DNA of 64,000 nt from Mobilicoccus caccae (lineage in GTDB: Bacteria > Actinomycetota > Actinomycetes > Actinomycetales > Dermatophilaceae). This document shows positions 39,026 to 46,764 of the stretch, piece by piece. A program made the position numbers and the translations under genes. The stretch spans positions 2,275,199 through 2,339,198 of the forward strand of contig NZ_BSUO01000001.1 in assembly GCF_030161635.1 (NCBI RefSeq), in the 5' to 3' direction. Below the pieces are notes generated by a model that saw nothing but the letters and a program-made list of their open reading frames with translations, was not told the DNA's origin and searched no databases. Position 1 is the stretch's first letter. Every line of letters begins with the position of its first letter.

Positions 39026-39380
39026 CGTCGGTCTCCTCGACCAGGTCCATGTCGATCATGACGAGCGACATCCGGCACGCCGTCTCGGCGTCGAGGGCGT
39101 GCCGGGCGCCGGGTGCGAGGTAGATGACGTCGCCGGCGTTCATGAGGTGCGGCTCCCCTTCGACGGTGAATCGCATGCGCCCCTCGAGCAGTTCCACCAC
39201 GACCGCGCGCGGCGAACTGTGCTCCGTGAGTTGCTGACCCGCGTCGAAGCTGAAGTTGACGACCCGCAGTAGAGGGTTGTCGAGCAACACGCGGGAGGTC
39301 GTGGACTGTGGGTTGACGGGCAGCTGGTCGTGCAGGCCCAGGTGGGCCGAGGACTGCCCGATCGGGGTTCTCTTCGGCAT
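39018..39380 (-). CDS. Cupin domain protein
   Basis: A 120-residue single-domain cupin with the conserved beta-barrel motifs NFSFDAGQQLTEHSSPRAVVVELLEG (motif 1) and MNAGDVIYLAPGARHALDA (motif 2). The metal-ligand set is partly conserved: EH and Glu in motif 1 and His in motif 2. It is the first gene of a two-gene operon with the methyltransferase. The AT-rich region before it contains a palindrome that may control it. Confidence 0.85.
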   Translation of the reverse strand: MPKRTPIGQSSAHLGLHDQLPVNPQSTTSRVLLDNPLLRVVNFSFDAGQQLTEHSSPRAVVVELLEGRMRFTVEGEPHLMNAGDVIYLAPGARHALDAETACRMSLVMIDMDLVEETDDE

Positions 39381-39443
39381 GGGGGTCCCTTCGGGGTCGA
39401 TGGGTGGCCGGGTGTTGCCGGTCCTGCCGGACAGTAGGTCCGA

Positions 39444-39457
39444 TTAGGTGACCCTAA
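39444..39457. promoter_or_regulatory. Palindrome upstream of cupin operon
   Basis: TTAGGTGACCCTAA (arms TTAGG and CCTAA) lies in an AT-rich patch 64 bases before the cupin start. It resembles half of the iron-dependent IdeR/DtxR box (TTAGGTTAGGCTAACCTAA); about 12 of 19 positions agree when extended. It could be an iron-responsive or other repressor site; weak evidence. Confidence 0.35.
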
Positions 39458-39597
39458 CAGTTTTGATACGGAAACTAACGTGTGAAAAATGATCTTCTGT
39501 GTGAGGGTGTGGCGGCCTGCCCTTCGCGCGCGGCGGCGGGAGGCGGGTTCCGGCTCACCCCTCCCGCCTGTGGTCACTTCTGAGTAGCGTGCGAGTC

Positions 39598-40041
39598 ATG
39601 CCTCTTCGTTTCGAGAACGTCGGCATCGCGGTCCGCGACCTCGACGCCGCCATCGCCTTCTTCACCGACCTCGGCCTCACCGTCCTGGGCCGTGACACGG
39701 TCAGCGGCGAGTGGGCAGCGACCGCCACCGGCCTCGACGGCAATCACGCCCACATCGCCATGCTGCAGACTCCCGACGGCCACGGCCACGGCCGGCTCGA
39801 GCTCTTCGAGTACGTCCACCCCGACGCCATCGAGACCCACCCCACCCTGCCCAACGAGATCGGCATGCACCGCGTCGCGTTCTCCGTGGACGACCTCGAC
39901 GCGGCCCTCGAGATCGCCGCCAAGCACGGCTGCCACCCGCTGCGCGGCGTCGCGACGTACGAGGACGTCTACAGGCTCACCTACGTCCGCGGCCCGAGCG
40001 GCATCATCGTCATGCTCGCCGAGGAGCTGCAGAAGAGCTGA
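39598..40041 (+). CDS. VOC (glyoxalase/bleomycin resistance-like) family protein
   Basis: 147 residues with two beta-alpha-beta-beta-beta units: FENVGIAVRDLDAAIAFFTDLGL at the start and MHRVAFSVDDLDAALEIAAKHGC in the second half, ending YVRGPSGIIVMLAEEL. A His in the second unit and the Glu of LAEEL are possible metal ligands. The superfamily covers glyoxalases, dioxygenases and resistance proteins, so function stays open. ATG 39598 follows the weak start at 39589. Repeat copy 5 begins 33 bases after its stop. Confidence 0.87.
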   Translation: MPLRFENVGIAVRDLDAAIAFFTDLGLTVLGRDTVSGEWAATATGLDGNHAHIAMLQTPDGHGHGRLELFEYVHPDAIETHPTLPNEIGMHRVAFSVDDLDAALEIAAKHGCHPLRGVATYEDVYRLTYVRGPSGIIVMLAEELQKS

Positions 40042-40074
40042 TTTCTCGCCCTCGGCCACCAGGTCGACGCCGAC

Positions 40075-40180
40075 GTAGCGCAGTTTCGACGTACCGAGCC
40101 GACCCTTCGTGGCGCGAGAAGCTCTCTGACCTGCAGTGATCCCAGCCGCGGACTTCGAGATGACGTCGAAACTGCGCTAC
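40075..40180 (+). repeat. CTGACCTGC-core inverted-repeat element, copy 5 (different arms)
   Basis: Perfect 18-bp arms (GTAGCGCAGTTTCGACGT at 40075-40092 and its complement at 40163-40180) that are unrelated in sequence to the arms of copies 1-4. Yet the same core CTGACCTGC occurs at 40126-40134, 33 bases from the left arm, with a local GAGA-TCTC stem just before it. Same orientation as the VOC gene upstream. Confidence 0.85.
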
Positions 40181-40230
40181 CTTTCGGCTCACCGCGCCAG
40201 ATCGGCTCCGAGCGACCCACGACATCCTGC

Positions 40231-40422
40231 TCACAGTCGACAGGCCTCCGCGCGGGGCACCTCGGACAGGACAGCGCCGACCTGCTCGAAGAGTGGGTAC
40301 GCCACATCGAGTGACGCGGATCCGGCGGTCAGGCGGGCGGCGTACCGACCGTTCGCGCAGGTCCCACCAGCCTCCGCGAGCGCCAAGGGAACCTCCGCAG
40401 GAGCCAGGGCCGACCACCCATA
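40231..40422 (-). other. Coding-like fragment without a start codon
   Basis: A minus-strand frame ending at TGA 40231-40233 reads a protein-like sequence (PAEVPLALAEAGGTCANGRY, then SASLDVAYPLFEQVGAVLSEVPR) with good third-position GC, but a stop precedes it and no start codon or ribosome site is seen. It may be the 3' remnant of a lost gene. Otherwise the gap 40042-40528 holds only repeat copy 5. Confidence 0.3.
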
Positions 40423-40528
40423 GATTCATGCATCCTTCTCCCCCGCCACTTGCCGCGATCAGGCGCACACTGAGACCAGCGCGGGGGTCGACAAGTGACC
40501 AGCCAGCGCTGCGAATCATGGGGGCATC

Positions 40529-41266
40529 ATGCGTGGATCACGAGTCACTACAGCCGTACTCGGCGCCGCGCTCCTCGCAGCGCCGGCGACCCTCACCGCG
40601 CCGACCGCCGCTCAAGCTGCACCCTCGGCGATGACCGCGCCGGCCGCAGCAGCAGCCTGGGCGAAGCCCGTCCCGAAGGGCGATGTCACGTCACGCGTGG
40701 ATGTCGACGGTGATGGGCGTGGCGATCTGACGACGTTCCGCACCATCTCCCGTGATCAGGAGACGGCCCGCTACCGACTCACCGTCCGCACGAGTCGCGG
40801 CAAGACCTCCAGCCTCTCCTTCGCCCTCCCCGATTACCTCGACCAGCCCGCGTCGGACTTCTGGGTCGGCGCGACGGGCATCGACGGCGTCCGAGGCAAC
40901 GAGATCGTCCTCGACCTGATCGGTGGCGTCGGCGATGCGACCGACATCCGCACCTACGCCTGGCGCAACGGCAAGCTCGTTCTCGTGCCGGCGGCGGGCA
41001 GCAGCTCCCGCTTTCCGAATTGGCCGCTCATGTGGGTCGATTTCGGCCGCGCCACCGGCTTCACGTTCTCGATGGGCAAGAGCGGAATCCGCTACGTCAC
41101 CAAGCACGACCTCAAGGCCTCACGCAGTGGCCGCACCTTCACCGGCACCAACACGCTGTACCGCTGGTCAGGCAACGGATGGCGCAAGCTGAAGACCACC
41201 AAGGTGAGCGTCAACCGCAAGGTCGCCAGCTCCTACACCGATCTCAACGGCCTGACCTGGCGCTGA
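40529..41266 (+). CDS. Secreted protein with a VCBS/FG-GAP-like repeat
   Basis: 245 residues. A signal peptide (VTTAVLGAALLAAPATLTAP, cleavage near AQAAP) precedes a mature domain with one calcium-binding-like DVDGDGRGDLTTFRTI repeat, as in FG-GAP/VCBS proteins, then a beta-rich region ending LYRWSGNGWRKLKTTKVSVN. Function unknown; extracellular. A perfect hairpin follows about 84 bases after the stop. Confidence 0.75.
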   Translation: MRGSRVTTAVLGAALLAAPATLTAPTAAQAAPSAMTAPAAAAAWAKPVPKGDVTSRVDVDGDGRGDLTTFRTISRDQETARYRLTVRTSRGKTSSLSFALPDYLDQPASDFWVGATGIDGVRGNEIVLDLIGGVGDATDIRTYAWRNGKLVLVPAAGSSSRFPNWPLMWVDFGRATGFTFSMGKSGIRYVTKHDLKASRSGRTFTGTNTLYRWSGNGWRKLKTTKVSVNRKVASSYTDLNGLTWR

Positions 41267-41349
41267 GCTGCGAGTTCGGCCGCTTGCGCAGGCTCTGCTC
41301 CTCACCGCAATGGTAGTCGGCGCGGTGGCGAGCCGAATCGTCCCTGTAC

Positions 41350-41383
41350 CGACGCGGACGAGCGTGCTGACTCGTCCGCGTCG
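41350..41383. terminator. Convergent terminator hairpin
   Basis: CGACGCGGACGAG (41350-41362) pairs perfectly with CTCGTCCGCGTCG (41371-41383) around CGTGCTGA. It lies between the secreted protein gene and the end of the converging phosphoesterase gene. Confidence 0.8.
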
Positions 41384-41398
41384 GCGAGGCGACGTGGC

Positions 41399-43081
41399 TC
41401 AGTTCGGGTGCGTGACCGTGAACGTGCTGGTCCGTTGTGCCACTTGACCGTGCTGGTCGGTGCTGCGCACGGTCACCGTGTGCCGGCCGGGGCGCAGGTT
41501 CGCCGGCAGCGGTGCTGTCCAGATATGCGAGGACGCCTCGGGGGCCGCGGGCGCGTCGGGTGTGCCCTTGAGTCGACCGTGGAGCGCGACGACGTAGGGG
41601 TCGTTCACCGGCGCGGAGTGCGACATCCGGGTGAATCGACGACCGTCCACGCTCATCTGCACCTTGTGCTTGGACCCGCCGTCGAACACGTTGGTCTCGA
41701 CGTGAACTCCGGAGCCCGACCGCAGGTCCTTGGGCGTGACCGAGACGGGCGTGGCGAAATCACCCGATCCGCTACGCCCCTCCGGAACGTGGTGCCTACC
41801 GGCCGTATCGCGATAGCCGATGCGCATGAGGAAGTCGGCCGGCAGGCTGGCCGGCTTGTACTGGGTGCGGTAGCGGTCGCCTTGGACGGACAGACGGTAG
41901 TAGCCGTTCGGGGTGCCGTCGGCCATGTCGGCAGCACGCACGCCGCGCTCGTCCTTCGGGCCCTTGGTCCAACCTCCTCCGCGTACCTCGGCGAGCACCT
42001 GGTGGTGGAAGGGCTTCGCACCCGTCCAGCCTTCCTCCTTGCCTAGGAACATCTGCCAACTGTTGCTCGTGTCGTGCCCGGCTACGGAGAACATGTGCTC
42101 CCGCCCGCCCAGCGCTGCGAGGAGCTTGTCGAGATTGGCGGTGTTGACGCCCGGCGACGACGTGGCGTCCGTCTTGAGCGGGATGTGCGTCGCGAGGATG
42201 ACGAGCTTGTCCGCCGGTACGTGCGCGAGGTCCCTCTTCACCCACCCGACCTACGCGTCGCTCACGTATCCGTCGTAGCCCTTGCCCGGGCCGAGGTGGC
42301 GGATGTTGTCCAGGGCGATGACGTGAGTGCGACCGTACTCGAACGAGTAATCGGTGGGGCCGTAGACGTTCTTGAACGTGTCGGTCGCGTTCGCATCGGT
42401 CGGTGCGTCGTAGTCCATGTCATGGTTGCCAGGCAGGTTCCACCACGGGATGCCGATCTTCGCGAGGGCCGCGTTGTGCGGGGCGAAGAGATCCAGCGGG
42501 TCGTTGACCACGTCGCCGACGGTGAGCCCGAAGCTGGCGGAGGTGCCGCGCAACTCCTCGACGACATCCTTCTCCATGTCGGCGATCTCGGCGAGGGACT
42601 TGGTCTGCGGGTCGGCGAAGAGGATCGCGTTGAAAGCAGCCGGCTCCTGGACGCGATGCAGCGGAAAGTCGACAGATGCCGGGAGCGCGCCCGTCGGCTT
42701 GACCCCGCCGTACTTGAGGGCAACAGGGCTGCCCGTGGGGTAGTGGCGGTAGTAGAACTGGGGAAGCTGCGCGTCGTCGACGGGCACCATCCACCCGGAC
42801 GGCTTGGTCACGAACACGATCGTCTGGTCGCTGACGGGCAGCGCGTAGGCACCAGAGGCGTCCGTACGCACCACGTCGCGACCGTTCGACACGCTCACCC
42901 CCGGCAGTCCCGGCTCGTTCGCGTCGCGCTTTCCGTCGCGATCGACGTCGTTGAACACGACTCCACGGGCGGTCTGCGCGGTGGTGTCGTCGGGGGCGGT
43001 CGGAACGGCGGCGGCGGTGCCGGCGAGGGCGACACCGGGCACGATGGTGCCGATCAGGGCGAGGGCAGGCAGGGATCGCAT
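41399..43081 (-). pseudogene. Secreted calcineurin-like phosphoesterase with an in-frame stop
   Basis: Reading through the stop gives about 560 residues. It has a signal peptide (PALALIGTIVPGVALAGTAAA), an SD-repeat-like beta domain (GVVFNDVDRDGKRDANEPGLPG), a calcineurin-like core with ILFADPQT, LTVGDVVND, NLPGNHDMDY and LATHIPLK, then a C-terminal beta domain. A TAG at 42251-42253 interrupts the core between YVSDA and VGWVKRDLAHV in an unchanged frame, so it is a point nonsense change, as from CAG. The GHxH metal motif expected after the second half reads AGHDTSNSW, so one ligand His is missing. Probably a genuine pseudogene. Confidence 0.82.
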
Positions 43082-43307
43082 GGGGGCTCCTGGAGTGCGA
43101 ATGGCCTTGGTGGGCAGGAGACTAGGAGCAGAAGCCGAGCCTGCAGGTGAACGATGGGGATTGCTGACGCGTCGATCCGGGGACAACCGTGGGCGCCCGC
43201 CGCACGAGCGGGCGCCGGGGCCGCGGGCCAGTGCTCACGAGCGTTCACGCCGGGGACGAACGAGAGATCAGCGCATCCGCTCCCTCTCGGACTGCCCCGG
43301 CCTTCGC

Positions 43308-43814
43308 TCACCGGGGTGGGGGTAGCGGTTCGATCCGGCGGTCCACGATGTCACCGTCGGTGAGGGTGAGCAGGCCGTAGGTCCCCCTGAGCTGGCGGCG
43401 CTTGTCGGTGGGTGAACCGGGGTTGAACAAGGCGACCGCGCCGTCCGGTTCGTCGAGCGGGATGTGGGAATGGCCGTAGACGACGAGGTCGGCGCCGGGA
43501 AAACGGCGTCGCAAGCGGCGGTCCCTTCCCACGCGGGAGCCTCCGTCGTGGATCATCGCGACGCGCACACCCTCCAGGTCGACCTCGAGGGTCTCGGGCA
43601 CTCCCCCACCCCAGCCGGCCACCTGCGGCCCATCGTTGTTGCCGAGCACCACTCGCACCGGCGCATACTCGGCGAGAGTGTCGAGGACGTCGGGCATGCA
43701 GACGTCACCGGCGTGCAGCACGAGGTCCGCCGTGCGCAGCGGCTCGATCAAGGCTATGGGCAGCGCCTTCCAGTGCCGAGGGGCGTGGGTGTCGGACAGA
43801 ACGAGAACGTGCAT
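43308..43814 (-). CDS. YfcE/MJ0936-type metallophosphoesterase
   Basis: 168 residues: HVLVLSDTHAPRHW, DLVLHAGDVCMPDVLD, VLGNNDGPQV, VAMIHDGGSR and VYGHSHIPLDEPDGAVALFNPGSP. These are the DxH, GD, GNND, H and GHSH motifs of single-domain phosphodiesterases. Acts on phosphodiesters with Mn in relatives; the natural substrate is not known. The start is ATG 43814 (GTG 43817 possible). Confidence 0.87.
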   Translation of the reverse strand: MHVLVLSDTHAPRHWKALPIALIEPLRTADLVLHAGDVCMPDVLDTLAEYAPVRVVLGNNDGPQVAGWGGGVPETLEVDLEGVRVAMIHDGGSRVGRDRRLRRRFPGADLVVYGHSHIPLDEPDGAVALFNPGSPTDKRRQLRGTYGLLTLTDGDIVDRRIEPLPPPR

Positions 43815-43817
43815 CAC

Positions 43818-44090
43818 CCCATCGTGCCGCGCCCCCGGACAGACGGCACCGCTGTCGTACGGTCACGCGGCCCGTACTGCATGACCCCTCGGTCCTGCGT
43901 CCGCCGTAGTAGGGGCCGAGCGGGATCTGTTGTCGCGCAGCGGCATTCCCCAGGAGTGGTCACCGCGCCGGCGGCTGCTCAGAGCGCGAGGACCGAGTCC
44001 GCGAAGAGGTCGGCGGGCATCGCACGCGTCCGTGGACGCCGCCATGCCCCTAGAACAAGGCCGTCCCACGCGAGGCCCACTGATTCTCCT
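43818..44090. other. Intergenic region without a recognised gene
   Basis: The 313-base gap between the phosphoesterase and the Fic gene shows no convincing coding frame or tRNA. The only clear structure is the inverted repeat at its right edge. Confidence 0.5.
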
Positions 44091-44120
44091 TAGCCTCACT
44101 TAAGGTAGCAAGTGAGGCTA
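44091..44120. promoter_or_regulatory. Inverted-repeat operator upstream of the Fic gene
   Basis: TAGCCTCACTT (44091-44101) and AAGTGAGGCTA (44110-44120) are perfect 11-bp inverted arms with an 8-base spacer. The right arm ends ten bases before the Fic start codon at 44131, so a bound dimer would block transcription or initiation. The wHTH at the C-terminus of this Fic protein is a plausible binder. Confidence 0.7.
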
Positions 44121-44130
44121 TCATCGGAAC

Positions 44131-45342
44131 ATGGTTTCACTTGGTTCGACGTGGCCCTCCATGACCTTCGAGTCGGTGATGTGGGATGTCCACCCCGATT
44201 CGGGCCGGTCGCGTGCTGACGTGCGACGACTGGGAACCCCCTACCGGGCTGCCGTCACGCCCGACATCGCGGATCTCGAGGTGCGGGTGTCCTCGCAGGT
44301 GGCGGCGGAAGCAGAGGAGGCGGCGATGGAGCTACGTGCCTTCGACGCCGAGATGGGCGCGGCCGTTGCCCCCTTCGCTCTCGTGCTGCTGAGGTCGGAG
44401 TCCGCGGCCAGCTCTCAGATCGAGAATCTCAGTGCCTCGGCCCGAGCGATCGCTGAGGCGGAGATCAACGGGTCGGGCAGTGAACACGCCGAACTCATCG
44501 TCGCGAACGTCCGCGCGATGACGGCGGCGCTCAGTCTCGCCGAACGCCTCGATGAGGACGCCGTACTCGCGATGCACGCGGCTCTCATGTCCGCATCCGA
44601 CGCCGACATCGCCGGCCGGTGGCGCACGGACCAGGTGTGGATCGGTGGCCGGGCTTTCTTCGGGCCGGGGTCGCCTCACGACGCGACGTTCGTCCCTCCC
44701 GTCGCGGAGCGAGTCCCCGCGGCGATGGCCGATCTGATGAGGTTCGCGCGGCGGATCGACCTGCCCGTCGTGCCACAGGTCGCGATCCTGCACGCCCAGT
44801 TCGAGACCATCCACCCGTTCGTCGACGGCAACGGCCGCACCGGGCGCGCGCTCATGCATGCAGCCCTGCGCGGGACCGGTGTGACCAGGCACATCTCGGT
44901 GCCCATCAGCACCGGACTCCTCACCGACACCCCCGGGTACTTCCGAGCCCTCACCGACTACCGCGACGGCGACATCGACGCGATCGTCTCCTGCGTCGCC
45001 CGGGCGGCGCTCATCGGCGTGGTGAACGGGCGCGGGCTGGTCGCGGAGTTACGTGAGGTGAGGGTGCGCTGGGAGGACTCCCTGAGCGGACTGAGGTCGG
45101 ACTCCGCGGCCCGACGTCTCGCCGACGGACTGCTGCGTCACCCCGTCATCGATGCCCGTCTCGCACGGGAGATCCTGGGCATCCGCCGCAACGAACACCG
45201 ACACATCGACGCTCTGGTCGAGCGGAGCATCCTCGTCGGCCACACCGACCACAAGACCCGCAACCGCACCTGGCGCGCCCCCGAGGTCCTCGGCGCCCTG
45301 GACCGGTACGCCGCCCGATCAGGACGGCGGTCACTGCCCTGA
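44131..45342 (+). CDS. Fic family AMP-transferase with N-terminal inhibitory helix
   Basis: Transfers AMP (or a related group) to hydroxyl side chains of target proteins. The catalytic motif HPFVDGNGRTGRAL is complete. An upstream inhibitory motif of the (S/T)xxxE(G/N) type, SSQIEN, is present at about residue 96, placing it with class II Fic proteins that carry their own antitoxin helix. The C-terminal 100 residues (LADGLLRHPVIDARLAREILGIRRNEHRHIDALVERSIL) form a winged-helix-like domain. 403 residues. A strong palindrome sits just before the start, suggesting autoregulation. Confidence 0.9.
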   Translation: MVSLGSTWPSMTFESVMWDVHPDSGRSRADVRRLGTPYRAAVTPDIADLEVRVSSQVAAEAEEAAMELRAFDAEMGAAVAPFALVLLRSESAASSQIENLSASARAIAEAEINGSGSEHAELIVANVRAMTAALSLAERLDEDAVLAMHAALMSASDADIAGRWRTDQVWIGGRAFFGPGSPHDATFVPPVAERVPAAMADLMRFARRIDLPVVPQVAILHAQFETIHPFVDGNGRTGRALMHAALRGTGVTRHISVPISTGLLTDTPGYFRALTDYRDGDIDAIVSCVARAALIGVVNGRGLVAELREVRVRWEDSLSGLRSDSAARRLADGLLRHPVIDARLAREILGIRRNEHRHIDALVERSILVGHTDHKTRNRTWRAPEVLGALDRYAARSGRRSLP

Positions 45343-45372
45343 CACCGCCTTGCACGCTCGATGTCGCATCGA

Positions 45373-45912
45373 TCAGTGGGTCACCTCCACGTCCACCGAG
45401 GCGCGCACGAGTGTGGTGATGCGCGCGACCCGTCCCGCGTGGTCGAGATCGCCCTCGTTGTCACCCATCTCGAACGGTGGGCAGGCTGTCAGGAGCCGAT
45501 CGACGCGCCGCTTCTCCCCTGGGCTGAGCGACCCTTCGGTGATGAGGACGTCGCGCAGGGCCGTCGCCACGTCGCGCCGCGCAGGCGAATCGGAGTCGAT
45601 GACGGCGGCGGGTCCGTCGATCCACCGGTCTTCGCCCTCGACGCACCGGTCCAAGCCGTTGACGATCTGAAGGAAGAGGACCATTTCGGCGGCGACGACG
45701 GCCGGGACGTGCTCCTCGTGGTCGTCCCAGGGGATGAGGGCGGCTTTGTCGATGTAGCGAGCGGCCTTGCCGTCATCCCCAGCGATGAGAGCACGCCGTG
45801 CCTTGACGAGCAGGTTCTCCGCCGACCGGTAGCCGACCGAGAAGCCGCCCTCCACGCCGGGACGGACCCATCGGGCGCCGAAGGCGTTGTGGACGTTGGG
45901 TAGCGAGGTCAC
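45373..45912 (-). CDS. Hypothetical protein
   Basis: 179 residues, mostly helical, rich in Ala/Asp/Glu (SAENLLVKARRALIAGDDGKAARYIDKAALIPWDDHEEHVPAV and on). No signal peptide, membrane helix or recognised motif; GTG 45912 is the start. Its 3' end lies 30 bases from the end of the converging Fic gene. I do not recognise the family. Confidence 0.6.
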   Translation of the reverse strand: MTSLPNVHNAFGARWVRPGVEGGFSVGYRSAENLLVKARRALIAGDDGKAARYIDKAALIPWDDHEEHVPAVVAAEMVLFLQIVNGLDRCVEGEDRWIDGPAAVIDSDSPARRDVATALRDVLITEGSLSPGEKRRVDRLLTACPPFEMGDNEGDLDHAGRVARITTLVRASVDVEVTH

Positions 45913-46043
45913 AGCCCGACGCTACTCGGGGCGATCGGTGCGCGCTCCGCAGCCGGGGCAGTACCGCTCAGCCTTGGGTGGGCGCAGGTAGACCGATGCA
46001 GGTGGGCTCGCAAGGAGGCGGGGCAGGTCGATGATGCCGCGTG

Positions 46044-46445
46044 TCACGAGTCCTCGACGGGGTCGAAGGTGGGGTACCCGAGGGATCTGGCGACAGCGCG
46101 CATGTCCGCGTCGTGACTGACGATCGTGGCATCGAGTCCGGCGGCGGTCACCGACCCCAGGTGGATCGCATCCAGTGTCTTCACGTGCGGCTCGATGGCC
46201 TCCGATGCGGCCAGCACTCCCTCGGTCACAGGCACCAAGGACACCACGTCGAGGATCTCGTCGCGCCGAGTGACGGGCAGACCTTCGCGGCGCAGGACCC
46301 GGGTCAGCTCGGTTCGCAGGATGCGTGGTGAGGCGACAGTGTGCCGGTCGTCGGCGATCGTCCGGTCGATCCAGGAGGCGGCCGAGGGTGAGTGGCCCAG
46401 GAGTGCCCGCGTGGCCACGGAGGAGTCGAGGTAGTAGACGGTCAC
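46044..46445 (-). CDS. VapC-type PIN-domain toxin
   Basis: 133 residues with the PIN acidic triad: YYLDSSVATRALLG, then an acidic residue in RTELTRVLRREG, LDAIHLGSVTAAG and IVSHDADMRAVARSLG. Mg-dependent RNase that cleaves tRNA or rRNA in known VapCs. It overlaps its antitoxin gene by four bases (antitoxin first), a textbook type II module. Its operon is transcribed away from the 2OG oxygenase. Confidence 0.9.
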   Translation of the reverse strand: MTVYYLDSSVATRALLGHSPSAASWIDRTIADDRHTVASPRILRTELTRVLRREGLPVTRRDEILDVVSLVPVTEGVLAASEAIEPHVKTLDAIHLGSVTAAGLDATIVSHDADMRAVARSLGYPTFDPVEDS

Positions 46446-46690
46446 CGGTCGCGCTCGTCGGCCAGCAGATCGTCGATGGATGCGGCGGTGCGCAACTCGT
46501 GCCGGGGCAATTCTGCGAGGCGTGAGCCGGTGCGACGTTTGGGTGGCAGCAGGTCGATGTCGTAGGCGCGCGGCACGATGCGGGCGATCTCCTGGTTGTG
46601 GCGGGTGACCAGGTAGGTCTCGCCGGCCTCCACGTCAGCGAGCATCGCCGTCGGGTTCTGCCGCAACTGGCCCACCGTGATGGTCTTCAT
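46442..46690 (-). CDS. Phd/YefM-type antitoxin
   Basis: 82 residues starting MKTITVGQLRQNPTAMLADVEAGE, then YLVTRHNQEIARIVP, the Phd/YefM DNA-binding fold, and an acidic C-terminal toxin-binding tail (IDDLLADERDR). Binds and neutralises the VapC encoded just after it and should autoregulate the operon. ATG 46690 is used; a longer reading is less typical. Confidence 0.88.
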   Translation of the reverse strand: MKTITVGQLRQNPTAMLADVEAGETYLVTRHNQEIARIVPRAYDIDLLPPKRRTGSRLAELPRHELRTAASIDDLLADERDR

Positions 46691-46764
46691 CCATCCAGCG
46701 TAGCCAGCTGTCAACGAATGTCTACGTCAGACTTCGCCGGGAGATCGCAGACTCCTCCTACGAA

